Source: Gillisia mitskevichiae
GTDB lineage: Bacteria; Bacteroidota; Bacteroidia; Flavobacteriales; Flavobacteriaceae
DNA: 64,000 bases
Direction of reading: 5' to 3'
Assembly (NCBI RefSeq): GCF_003634585.1
Contig: NZ_RBLG01000001.1
Span: forward strand, 682,001-746,000
In this document: in pieces, positions 25,400 through 33,400 of the stretch
How the letters are laid out: each line of letters starts with the position of its first letter
How positions within the stretch are numbered: the first letter of the stretch is position 1
Notes under the pieces: generated by a model
Told to the model about the DNA's origin: nothing
Databases searched by the model: none
The model's input: the letters and a program-made list of their open reading frames with translations, nothing else
Made by a program: the position numbers and the translations under genes

Positions 25400-26614
25400 T
25401 CAAAAATTTACCACGCTATCTAATGCGTCATCCGCATCTCTATGCATAAAGTTAGATTGATAATTTATTGTAGTGGTAATCGATGAATGTCTGTATAATT
25501 TTTGGAGCATATTAATTGGGATTTTATCTTCCGATATATTCCCAAATGTATGTCTAGCAATATGCATAGTTACTTTTTTTGATATTTTGGCTTTATCAGC
25601 TACCGTTACCAAATATTTATTGAATTTCTTATTAGCGGTTTTTGTTTTAGCATAAACATCTTTAGCATTTTTTAAATCGGCTTTTTTCATTTCAGGAAAT
25701 ATAAAGTCCTCTTCGCTCTGCTTGTCATTTATGTAATCTTTCAAAATTGGAAAAACTTTATCTGGAATTTTTAAGGATAACAGTTTTGAATTCTTGTTCA
25801 TTCGATAGTGAAGTCTATTATCAAAAATGTCGTTCCAACGAATTTTTAATATATCAGCTACACGGATGCCAGCAAAGTAAAAACTGAAAAGCCAGAGATT
25901 TCTAGCGTGAGTTTCATTCTTGGTAAGGTTATCAACTGACTCTAGCTCTATGACTTCATTTCGAGTAAGACCTATTTTTTCAGTTTCAGGGAACTTAATT
26001 CGTATTTTATCCGAACCGAATGGGTAAAGTTTTCTATCTACGATACCCAATTTTATGGCCCTATTATAGATAGTTCTAATCACAATAAGATTATTTACTA
26101 TCGACCTTTCTGATAGGTTGTGTTTTGTACGGAGGTAGGTTTTAAATTTCTTTAGAAAATTTTCATCAATTTCTTGAAAGGTTAGCTGCTTTGACGTGGT
26201 AAATTTTAAAACGTGATTAATTCTTGCTTTATCTGTTGAAAGCCTAGACAGCTTTTCGTTTGCTTCTAAATCATCAAGAAAGTCTTGTGCCACTTCAAAA
26301 AAAGTAACTGATTCCGAAGAAGCATAAAGTTTCTCTTTTATTTGATTTGCCGATATATCCTTTTTGCTCGACTGCAAATCAATCAGCATTTTATTTGCCT
26401 CAGACAGTTTGGTACTAAGCAAACCGTTTAACCTATCTGAGTAAGGATGTGATTTTCTAACTCTAATATTTTTCACATCCCAATCATTTGGGTCAATATT
26501 ATGACCTATATAATGATAATTTGAGCGACGGTTTTTTGTGATACGAATACAAAGAGGACAATGTCCTTCTTTATTAGGCTTTTTCCGAAGTACTATTTTT
26601 GCATTTGATGACAT
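25400..26614 (-). CDS. Tyrosine-family site-specific integrase (left island)
   Basis: A 404-residue integrase. N-terminal arm-type region (1-90), SAM-like core-binding domain (about 105-205), catalytic domain (about 215-400) with AGIRVADILKIRW (Arg I), HIARHTFG (H-x-x-R) and HSSITTTINYQS (His/Tyr nucleophile). All main catalytic residues are present. The gene points away from a truncated tRNA-Leu 156 bp upstream of its start codon, the usual layout for an island end. It likely moved the copper island. Confidence 0.93.
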   Translation of the reverse strand: MSSNAKIVLRKKPNKEGHCPLCIRITKNRRSNYHYIGHNIDPNDWDVKNIRVRKSHPYSDRLNGLLSTKLSEANKMLIDLQSSKKDISANQIKEKLYASSESVTFFEVAQDFLDDLEANEKLSRLSTDKARINHVLKFTTSKQLTFQEIDENFLKKFKTYLRTKHNLSERSIVNNLIVIRTIYNRAIKLGIVDRKLYPFGSDKIRIKFPETEKIGLTRNEVIELESVDNLTKNETHARNLWLFSFYFAGIRVADILKIRWNDIFDNRLHYRMNKNSKLLSLKIPDKVFPILKDYINDKQSEEDFIFPEMKKADLKNAKDVYAKTKTANKKFNKYLVTVADKAKISKKVTMHIARHTFGNISEDKIPINMLQKLYRHSSITTTINYQSNFMHRDADDALDSVVNF

Positions 26615-26769
26615 ATCTTAAATATTAGGATATAAAGATAATCATTTTTGGTACAACATAGGTACAACAAATTATGATTTTAAACGATATCAATTGATAT
26701 TATATAAAATTAAATATATGCTAATCAGTTGATTATAATATATCTTATGGAAATTTAGTAGTAAATACG

Positions 26770-26824
26770 CTGGATTCAAAATCCAGTTCTTTCGGGAGTG
26801 CGGGTTCGATTCCCGCCTCGAGTA
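26770..26824 (+). pseudogene. 3' part of tRNA-Leu (anticodon CAA), attachment-site remnant
   Basis: The anticodon stem-loop is intact (CTGGA at 26770-26774, loop TTCAAAA with anticodon CAA at 26777-26779, TCCAG at 26782-26786). A long variable arm, T-arm (GCGGG, TTCGATT, CCCGC at 26800-26816), acceptor 3' strand CTCGAGT and A73 (26824) follow. The 5' side lacks a complementary ACTCGAG strand, and the D-arm region (TTTAGTAGTAAAT) is degenerate. It is therefore a truncated tRNA gene, probably attR of the left island and the site used by the right element. Confidence 0.8.
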
Positions 26825-26826
26825 CT
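26811..26826 (+). repeat. Putative att site, left (tRNA-Leu 3' end, 16 bp)
   Basis: TCCCGCCTCGAGTACT, from the T-arm through the discriminator base of tRNA-Leu. Identical to 54694-54709. Confidence 0.65.
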
Positions 26827-26847
26827 TTTAACGTATCAAATAACACC

Positions 26848-26890
26848 AAAACCCTATAAACCTCACTGTTTATAGGGTTTTTCTTTTTTC
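26848..26890 (+). terminator. Intrinsic terminator downstream of the tRNA-Leu remnant
   Basis: Perfect 14-bp arms AAAACCCTATAAAC (26848-26861) and GTTTATAGGGTTTT (26868-26881), a six-base loop and a T-rich tail. Confidence 0.85.
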
Positions 26891-26923
26891 TTGTACTCAT
26901 TTGATATCATATAAATACATCTA

Positions 26924-26948
26924 AAAGGTGTCTAATTCGGGGACACTC
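26924..26948 (+). repeat. 25-bp direct repeat, left copy (with inverted arm)
   Basis: Begins AAAGGTGTCTAATTCGGGGA and ends CACTC; identical over 25 bp to 54613-54637. At the left only, part of it (ATTCGGGGACAC, 26935-26946) pairs with GTGTCCCCGAAT at 26964-26975. It lies 117 bp before the integrase start. Confidence 0.7.
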
Positions 26949-27064
26949 TAGTTAATTGGTTAGGTGTCCCCGAATGGCTTGTAAGTGACTGTTAAATAAA
27001 GCTTTAGGGGTTTTTAGTTATAATTTTTTCAGGTAAATTTAGATGTAATTTTAAACTAAAAAGG

Positions 27065-28291
27065 ATGCAAGATCAATTATCAATATTATTCTATACAAGA
27101 AAAAGTAAAGATAAAAATGCTATTCAAGCTACCGTTTATCTGCGAATCACCTACGAAGGCAGAAGAGTTGAGTTAAGTACAATGAGGAAAGTTACACGCT
27201 CAAAGTGGAATCCTAAAGCAAATAAAGTTATTGGAACATCCATTGAAGCTAAACAAGTAAATCGGAATTTAGACATCATCAAAAATAGGATTTATGAAAT
27301 CTATCAAAAATTTTTAGACAATCAAGAGGAGATTTCTGCTCTAAAAATTAAAGATGTGTACTTAGGAAATAATGATAATCAGAAATCCATAGTAGAAATG
27401 TTTGAAGAACATAATTCTAGAATGGAAAAACTAATAGGAAGGGATTATTCTTTTAGAACCCTGCAGCGTTATAAAACCACAAAAAAGCATATTTCTTCTT
27501 TTATTAAATTCGATTATAAAATGAAGGATTATCCAGTAAAGGATATTGATACTAAATTCATTAATAGTTTTATCTATTATTTAAAAACTGAACTAAATCA
27601 TTCTCATAATTCTGCTGTAAAGTACCTTGCTTATCTTAAAAAGATTGTACGAGTAGCCTATGCAAATGGCTGGATAGAAAAAGATCCGTTCTATAATTTC
27701 AAACTTAAGCTTCAGGTAATTGAACGTGAATTCTTAACTAAAGAAGAAATCATTAGCATCATGGAAAAGCAATTTACTATTCCACGAATTGAACACGTGA
27801 GGGATATTTTTCTTTTTTCATGTTACACAGGTTTGGCATATGCCGATGTTTTCAAACTAACTGCTGATGATATTGTAAAAGGTATTGATGGAAACCAATG
27901 GATTAAAATAAAAAGAACAAAAACTAAATCCTTGAGCAGCATTCCAATCCTTCCCGTAGCTGAAAAACTTATTGATAAATATAAAGATCTAGATAGTCCA
28001 ACTGAAAAGTTACTCCCAGTGTATTCTAACCAACGAATGAATAGTTATTTAAAAGAAATAGCCGATCGCTGTGAAATAAATAAGAATTTGACTTTTCACA
28101 TGGCCAGGCATACCTTCGCTACAACTGTTACCCTTTCCAATGGTGTGCCTATAGAATCAGTAAGTAAAATGCTTGGTCATCAATCCCTTAAAATAACGCA
28201 ACATTATGCCAAGGTACTGGATGATAAATTAAGCGAGGATATGAATTTATTGAAGAAAAGAATTGATATGCAGGATAAAAACAGGGAATAA
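27065..28291 (+). CDS. IntDOT-like tyrosine integrase (alginate element)
   Basis: A 408-residue Bacteroidetes-type integrase: N-terminal arm domain (1-90), SAM-like domain (about 110-215), catalytic domain (about 220-400) with HMARHTFATT (H-x-x-R) and LGHQSLKITQHYAKV (His, Tyr nucleophile). At the usual Arg I position it reads CYTGLAYADVF, so the arginine is replaced, as in IntDOT of CTnDOT. It is the first gene inside the left end of the element and reads inward. It probably integrates and excises it. Confidence 0.93.
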   Translation: MQDQLSILFYTRKSKDKNAIQATVYLRITYEGRRVELSTMRKVTRSKWNPKANKVIGTSIEAKQVNRNLDIIKNRIYEIYQKFLDNQEEISALKIKDVYLGNNDNQKSIVEMFEEHNSRMEKLIGRDYSFRTLQRYKTTKKHISSFIKFDYKMKDYPVKDIDTKFINSFIYYLKTELNHSHNSAVKYLAYLKKIVRVAYANGWIEKDPFYNFKLKLQVIEREFLTKEEIISIMEKQFTIPRIEHVRDIFLFSCYTGLAYADVFKLTADDIVKGIDGNQWIKIKRTKTKSLSSIPILPVAEKLIDKYKDLDSPTEKLLPVYSNQRMNSYLKEIADRCEINKNLTFHMARHTFATTVTLSNGVPIESVSKMLGHQSLKITQHYAKVLDDKLSEDMNLLKKRIDMQDKNRE

Positions 28292-28641
28292 TATTCTCGC
28301 TTAAAAATTTTATAAAGGAAATGCCTTTTATTTTCTCTTGTATTAATGACCAAAAAATCAAAATCTGACGACATTTTCTTATTTGTTCATTTTCTCCAAA
28401 AAACTGTAATATTTCAAATTAACTCATTTGATATGATTCTGTACTAACTTATATAAAATTTGTACTCATCTGACATCAGATTGAACTATTCTTACTAAAT
28501 AGGTATTTTAACTGAATAATGTTTAAATAAAACTGAAATTTTGTATCTTGAATTGATGTTTTGTTAATACATTTTACTCTTATTAGCATATAAATTATGG
28601 TTTAAGAGAATAGTGTTGACGTTTGAACATCTTTGAAATAG
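28292..28641. other. 350-bp gap between integrase and primase-helicase
   Basis: It starts with a terminator-like hairpin (ATAAAGG 28312-28318, CCTTTTAT 28324-28331, then TTTTCTCTT). Downstream are diverged copies of a short motif near GTACTCATyTGAyATCA (28461; a related stretch is at 26893 outside the integrase gene), possibly integrase or excisionase binding sites. No ORF seen. Confidence 0.4.
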
Positions 28642-29850
28642 ATGCAAAGTGAAAATTCATATATACGGGTAGGAGTCAGTTATTACAAAATAGTTGAAGC
28701 ACCCACCATTGCCGGACAGGTAAATGAACTTTTGGTTTCTTGGAACATTGAAACTATTCGCCAAGACCATGGAAAAACATTTCTAGCCAGTATTCCAAAA
28801 TACGATGGCTTTACCTGTATTCCGGATCATCTTAATTTTCAATCCACCTATAACAACTTTTACAACACCTATTCTCCGTTAAACCATCATATACTGGAAG
28901 GATGTTGCAGTGAATCCTTAAAATTTGTAAAACATATTTTCGGGGATCACTCTGAACTGGGTTTGGATTATCTCCAACTCTTATATACCAAACCCATCCA
29001 AATACTTCCTATTCTTTGTCTGGTATCCCGTGAGCGTTCCACGGGTAAGAGTACTTTTTTAAAATGGCTCAAGCAAATCTTTGAAAACAATCTTACTTAT
29101 CTTACCAATGATAGCTTTAGCAGTCAGTTTAATGCAGATTGGGCCAATAAATTGCTGATTTGCATCGATGAAGTCTTGTTCAATAAAGAGGAACTCACTG
29201 AGCGAATCAAGTATTTAAGCACGACCAATTATAATAAACTTGAAAAAAAAGGAGTTGATAAGCGAGAGGTAGAATTCTTTGGGAAGTTCATCCTTTGCAG
29301 TAACAACGAAGAGAACTTTATAAAAATAGACCATCATGAAACCCGGTTCTGGGTATTGAAAGTTCCATCAGTTAAAAAGGAAATCACGAGTTTTTTAGAA
29401 AATTTAGAACAGGAAATTCCTGCATTTTTATATTTCCTTCAAACTCGAAAGCCACATAGTCCGCATCAAACCAGGATGTGGTTTACCCCCAAACAAATAG
29501 AGACTCCCGCACTTTTCAAGTTGGTGCAAAATAACCGAAATAGAGTAGAGAAAGAACTGGCAAGCATATTACTGATGGTGATGGAAAATCACGATCTCGA
29601 AGAAATCAAGTTTTGTCCGTTGGACGCTTTAAACGCTTTAAGCAAAACAAGATTGAGAACCGATTTAACCCAGATCCGGAAAATTCTTAAGAAAGACTGG
29701 AAGCTTGAAAGCAGTCCGAATTCGAACCGTTATCAAAAGTTTACGCTCTGGGGAGATGGTAGCACCAATTTTACAGATGGCAAAGGACGCTATTTCACTA
29801 TAAATAAAAAGTTCCTTTTGGAGCATTTTGAAGATCAAAACTCAGATTAA
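28642..29850 (+). CDS. SF3-type primase-helicase family protein (DUF5906-like)
   Basis: A 402-residue protein with Walker A SRERSTGKST (about 128-137), Walker B LLICIDEVLF (about 170) and FILCSNNEEN (sensor, about 216). This matches the virus/plasmid D5-like helicases common in Bacteroidetes mobilizable elements. The C-terminal ~100 residues look like a winged-helix DNA-binding part. It probably unwinds the excised circular form at the repeat region next door (29881-30097). Confidence 0.88.
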   Translation: MQSENSYIRVGVSYYKIVEAPTIAGQVNELLVSWNIETIRQDHGKTFLASIPKYDGFTCIPDHLNFQSTYNNFYNTYSPLNHHILEGCCSESLKFVKHIFGDHSELGLDYLQLLYTKPIQILPILCLVSRERSTGKSTFLKWLKQIFENNLTYLTNDSFSSQFNADWANKLLICIDEVLFNKEELTERIKYLSTTNYNKLEKKGVDKREVEFFGKFILCSNNEENFIKIDHHETRFWVLKVPSVKKEITSFLENLEQEIPAFLYFLQTRKPHSPHQTRMWFTPKQIETPALFKLVQNNRNRVEKELASILLMVMENHDLEEIKFCPLDALNALSKTRLRTDLTQIRKILKKDWKLESSPNSNRYQKFTLWGDGSTNFTDGKGRYFTINKKFLLEHFEDQNSD

Positions 29851-30192
29851 AATCGAGAAATAAAAAGGAAAATGATGATTTGATGACAAAATGATGACAC
29901 CGAAACCCTTGATTTTAGAGGGGGTTTGGGGCGTTGTCATCATTTCATCAAAATCAAACCAGTTTTTGGAGTAAACACTTTTAAATTCTTTCTTTTTTTG
30001 ATGATTTGATGACAGAATACTCTTAGACCAGTGATAGTAAGAGATACGGCTGTCATCAAAGTGTCATCAAAGTGTCATCAAAAATAAAATGATGACAAAT
30101 AATTTAAGCATTAGGAAGCTAATAAATAAGTACAATTCCACACAAAAAAAATGCTGCTGAAAGAAAAAATATAAATAGTAAAATAAGAGATA
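29851..30192. repeat. Iteron-like region: eight TGATGACA/TGTCATCA octamers, candidate replication origin
   Basis: TGATGACA at 29881, 29892, 30007, 30090 and the reverse complement TGTCATCA at 29935, 30051, 30062, 30073: four in each direction within 217 bp, several spaced 11 bp apart (one helical turn). A GC hairpin (AAACCC ... GGGTTT around 29904-29928) sits among them. The region is between the helicase and primase genes, where a replication origin would be expected. No ORF in it. Confidence 0.6.
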
Positions 30193-31083
30193 ATGAACTC
30201 AAAAAGAATCACCTGCGAAAGAGCCCGAAAGCTGTCCATCGTAAAAACGCTAGCCAGCTTCGGGCACTTTCCGAGCAGGACAACGGAGAAAGAAGCCTGG
30301 TTTCTGAGTCCCCTTCGGTCAGAAACGCAGGCCTCTTTCAAAGTTTCTTTGCTTTTGAACAAATGGTATGACCATGGACTAGGAACAGGCGGAAACGGGC
30401 TGGATTTGATCGTGGCTATGAAAAAGTGTTCAGTTAGAGAAGCACTAGAACTTCTAAGTAAAGAAAAGGACTTCTTTTTTTTTCAGCAGCCCATTTTAAA
30501 AAAGCCAAAAAGGCCAGAAATAAAAATATTAGAAATGAAACCCATCCAACATCAAGGTTTGATTCAATATATGGATGCTAGAATGATTTCGATACAAACA
30601 GCGCAGAGATATTGCAAGGAAGTTCATTATCAAATTATTGGGAAGTTCTATTTTTCAATCGGTCTTCAAAATAAGGAGGGTGGTTGGGAACTTCGAAATA
30701 AATATTTTAAGATCTCTAGTTCTCCTAAAGCCTATACTTATTTAAAAAACAATGCAGACCGTTTAATAATTATAGAAGGGATGTTCGATCTGTTGTCCAT
30801 GGCTGAGTTATATCCAAATCAACTAGAAAACTCCGATGTGATTGTTTTAAACTCGCTCTCTTTTTTACAAGCAGTTTCGGAATTGTTTGAAAATTATAAG
30901 GAAGTTGAATTGTATTTGGATCAGGATGAATCTGGAAGAATGCATTCTAAGGAACTAACCGATCGATATTCCAATGTGAAAGATAAAAGTGATTGCTACA
31001 TAGGTTATAAGGATCTGAACGAGCAACTGATCTCAATTAGAAAAGGAAAAGAAATGATTAAGAAAATTAAAAAACTCCGGTGA
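30193..31083 (+). CDS. Toprim-domain DNA primase (CHC2-like N-terminus without Cys)
   Basis: A 296-residue protein. The N-terminus (about 15-95: FLSPLRSETQASFKV, KWYDHGLGTGGNGLDLIVAM) has the shape of a DnaG zinc-binding (CHC2) domain, but no zinc Cys set is seen. The C-terminal half is a Toprim domain with LIIIEGMFDLLSM (about 192-204) and LYLDQDESGR (about 236-245), the acidic metal-binding motifs. It probably lays primers for replication of the element, working with the helicase upstream. Confidence 0.85.
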   Translation: MNSKRITCERARKLSIVKTLASFGHFPSRTTEKEAWFLSPLRSETQASFKVSLLLNKWYDHGLGTGGNGLDLIVAMKKCSVREALELLSKEKDFFFFQQPILKKPKRPEIKILEMKPIQHQGLIQYMDARMISIQTAQRYCKEVHYQIIGKFYFSIGLQNKEGGWELRNKYFKISSSPKAYTYLKNNADRLIIIEGMFDLLSMAELYPNQLENSDVIVLNSLSFLQAVSELFENYKEVELYLDQDESGRMHSKELTDRYSNVKDKSDCYIGYKDLNEQLISIRKGKEMIKKIKKLR

Positions 31084-31112
31084 ACGCCCAAAGGGAGAAT
31101 TTCATTTGGAGA

Positions 31113-31155
31113 AGCAAAGCAAGATGTGTCATTGTCATGACAATCTTGCTTTGCT
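31113..31155. promoter_or_regulatory. Perfect 13-bp inverted repeat, candidate oriT
   Basis: AGCAAAGCAAGAT (31113-31125) pairs with ATCTTGCTTTGCT (31143-31155). Inside, TGTCA ... TGACA forms a further stem (31127-31142). It lies just before mobC and the relaxase, the usual place of oriT in mobilizable elements. The nick site cannot be named. Confidence 0.55.
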
Positions 31156-31186
31156 CCCGAAGGTTGCAAAGATTTTAAAAGAAAAA

Positions 31187-31483
31187 ATGAAACGAGAATA
31201 CATCCAAATACGCTGCTCGATCTACGAGAAAAAGTTGCTCAAAAAAAGAGCGGCCAGGGCTGGAATTTCCCTTTCTGAATATCTGCGTGCTACGGCATTC
31301 AAAATAAATATGGTGGAACGAATTACTCAAGAACAATTGGAAGCCTATCAACTCTTGATTCAATATAAAAACAACTTTAGCCGGATTAGTAATATGTTTA
31401 AAAAGGGGAATCCAAAACTTGCCAAAGAAGTACAAGAGCTTGCCGAGGAAATCAGATCCCATTTAAAAAATTTCAAGAAATGA
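31187..31483 (+). CDS. mobC: MobC-like relaxosome protein
   Basis: I choose the ATG at 31187 (98 aa). A TTG/ATG-extended frame exists upstream (from 31106 or 31124), but it would run through the inverted repeat at 31113-31155. The product has a ribbon-helix-helix-like start (REYIQIRCSIYEKKLLKKRA) followed by AGISLSEYLRATA, typical of MobC/plasmid mobilization proteins, then two helices. It overlaps the relaxase start by 4 bp. It probably binds oriT and helps the relaxase. Confidence 0.83.
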   Translation: MKREYIQIRCSIYEKKLLKKRAARAGISLSEYLRATAFKINMVERITQEQLEAYQLLIQYKNNFSRISNMFKKGNPKLAKEVQELAEEIRSHLKNFKK

Positions 31484-32346
31484 TTGGCAAGGGACATTCC
31501 ATAGCAAGAACGGGAGCATCAATTGGGTACGGATGGAACCAAGAAAAAGATGCGGAAGTAGTACTAAAGGAATATCTGGCAGGGGATACTCCCGAAGAAA
31601 TCACCGAAGAGTTTAAGATCATCCAATCGCAAAATGAGCGCTGCATCAATAATACCTTGAGTTTTATACTAAGTCCAACTATTGAAGATGGAAAAAACTT
31701 AAGCGTAAAAGACTTGGAAGAACTCTCTAAAAAGTTTTTAAAGGAAATGAATTTGCAGAACAACCAATCCATTGGATTTGTCCACCGGGATAAAGCACAT
31801 ACCCATGTACATATTTATACCAACCGGATTGGATTTGATGGGAAAGCCTATAACGACAGCTTTATTGGAAAACGAAGTCAGCTAGCTGCAGACAATGTAG
31901 CGAAAGAGTTAGGTCTGACCAGAGTTCGAGAAGTACAACAAGAAAAATTACAAGAACTAAATCCGCAGCGATTGATAATAAAACAGATCCATGATCGGGT
32001 ATTGGAATCTAGGCCTAAATCATTAGATGAATATATCAGCAAGATGAAGGCGAACCAAGTAACCGTGATTCCAAGCATCAATAAATCAAATCAATTACAA
32101 GGCTTCCGATTTGAATATAAGGGAGTGAATTTAAAGGGAAGTGAGGTACACCGATCTATGACGGGTGGTAAACTCATTGGTGAGATTACTAGAAATTCAG
32201 CATATACAAGAATGAAAGAAATCCCCACAAGTTTAAAATTGCTGGATAAAACGGTTCAACTCAGCGGTAATATGGCAGCAAGTATAGCCAAAGGCCTAGT
32301 AAAACAAGTGATTAAAAGAAGTTTAGATGCGGGAATAGGATTTTAA
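31480..32346 (+). CDS. Relaxase/mobilization nuclease
   Basis: A 288-residue protein. The HxHxH metal triad is in HRDKAHTHVHIYTNRI (about 101-116), the mark of MobA/VirD2-type relaxases. A likely catalytic Tyr is near the N-terminus (IGYGW, about 17). It nicks oriT and leads the strand into a recipient. It is short compared with plasmid relaxases that carry a primase domain, but normal for Bacteroidetes integrative elements. Translation is coupled to mobC. Confidence 0.9.
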   Translation: MIGKGHSIARTGASIGYGWNQEKDAEVVLKEYLAGDTPEEITEEFKIIQSQNERCINNTLSFILSPTIEDGKNLSVKDLEELSKKFLKEMNLQNNQSIGFVHRDKAHTHVHIYTNRIGFDGKAYNDSFIGKRSQLAADNVAKELGLTRVREVQQEKLQELNPQRLIIKQIHDRVLESRPKSLDEYISKMKANQVTVIPSINKSNQLQGFRFEYKGVNLKGSEVHRSMTGGKLIGEITRNSAYTRMKEIPTSLKLLDKTVQLSGNMAASIAKGLVKQVIKRSLDAGIGF

Positions 32347-32357
32347 AGAATTAAAAG

Positions 32358-32807
32358 ATGAAAAAACTAGATGAAATTATGGAGCTCATGACTGATGAGA
32401 TGGAAGATTTTAAAACCGCAATTATTTCGCTTCAACTACTCTCGACGAGGCTACACGAATTAAGCATTCCAATAAGTACCGAAGCATTGGATAAGAGTTT
32501 GAATAAATTCTTAGAGCAACAGCAAAAAGAAAACAGCTTAAAGGATCAAGTGCTAAGGGAGATAGAAAGGAAATTAAAACACGCTCGGATAATTCCGAAT
32601 TATCTGCTGATCCTGGTTTGTTCACTGGGTATCCTTTCATTAAGTCTTTTGGGTTATTTTGGGTATTCTTTGCGTGAAACACAGAACGAAAAATTTGAAC
32701 TCTATCAAATCCTTATGGAAACTAGCAATGAAAAGTATCAAGAGTATTTCTCGAAAAACCCAGAGGTTGAAGATAATTTTAAGCAGTGGTTAGAGGAGAA
32801 AAAATAG
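32358..32807 (+). CDS. Mobilization-accessory membrane protein, unknown family
   Basis: A 149-residue protein with a long N-terminal coiled-coil-like region (about 1-75), one membrane helix (about 82-105) and a charged C-terminus. It follows the relaxase by 11 bp, so it is probably co-transcribed. Similar small helical membrane proteins follow relaxase genes in Bacteroidetes elements; I do not recognise a named function. Confidence 0.6.
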   Translation: MKKLDEIMELMTDEMEDFKTAIISLQLLSTRLHELSIPISTEALDKSLNKFLEQQQKENSLKDQVLREIERKLKHARIIPNYLLILVCSLGILSLSLLGYFGYSLRETQNEKFELYQILMETSNEKYQEYFSKNPEVEDNFKQWLEEKK

Positions 32808-33362
32808 GCTTTGTCATAACAATTGACCTTGACGCAAATTATCCTAATTTTACAGTAAATGGATTGGAAACCCCAGTAAATTCGTAATTTTTTACTGTAC
32901 CAGTTGCGTCAAAAGTAGTTTGCGCCCTATGCTGTTTTTATTTTACGCTTAACTTCCCGTACGCTATAAAAACAGCACAGGATCCACGCGCAAGATTAGT
33001 TATGGTAGATTTGGGGGACTTTGTGGAAGACATGAGTTTTTAGAAAAATAAATCCGTAATTATGGAATAGAATATCAGTTAAAATCCCACCTATCAAAAG
33101 AATGGAAATATTAAATTGAAGATTTTTTTCAATTAAACATGCTAAGAAAACGCGATGATGTAAGGTATACAGTTTCAAAAATATGATTACAATAAATTAT
33201 TATAAGCCTAGGGTGGAAGGATTATAAAAGCTAATAAATTTTATATATTTTTTCCTAAACATAATGGTCTGTTTACTTTTTAAAGTTGTGTAGAGAAGGA
33301 AAAAAATCAATTAGAAGATTCTTATAATGACTAAAAATATTTGGTAAAGAGGTGATTATTTT
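32808..33362. other. Gap of about 560 bp at the mobilization/cargo junction with three inverted repeats
   Basis: Nested pairs: TTGACGCAA (32829-32837) with TTGCGTCAA (32904-32912), and inside it TACAGTAAA (32851-32859) with TTTACTGTA (32891-32899). A third pair, TGCTGTTTTTA (32930-32940) with TAAAAACAGCA (32967-32977), follows at once. The rest to 33362 is AT-rich with no ORF. It could be a second origin, a recombination scar where the alginate cargo was joined, or terminators. Confidence 0.5.
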
Positions 33363-33391
33363 TATATTTGGTAAACCAAATTGGTAAACCA
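33363..33391 (+). promoter_or_regulatory. Promoter and operator of the PL6 transcription unit
   Basis: -7 box TATATTTG (33363-33370, consensus TAnnTTTG) runs into TGGTAAACCA (33369-33378) and a second TGGTAAACCA (33382-33391), 13 bp apart. The start codon is 9 bp after. A bound protein would block RNA polymerase, so this reads as a repressor site, likely for the GntR protein at 48630. Confidence 0.75.
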
Positions 33392-33400
33392 GATTATATT

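Noticed and set aside
26750-26824. Intact tRNA-Leu gene
   Set aside because: The 3' part is perfect, but no 5' acceptor strand pairs with CTCGAGT and the D-arm is degenerate.
31106-31186. N-terminal extension of MobC (TTG start at 31106 or ATG at 31124)
   Set aside because: It would translate the inverted repeat at 31113-31155, and family-like sequence begins only at the ATG at 31187.
33342-33351. TGGTAAAGAG upstream of the PL6 promoter as an additional operator
   Set aside because: Only seven of ten positions match, and the distance (27 bp) does not fit the 13-bp phase exactly.
33368-33400. Longer PL6 reading frame starting at TTG
   Set aside because: The extra codons lie inside the operator/-7 box, and the signal peptide begins at 33401.
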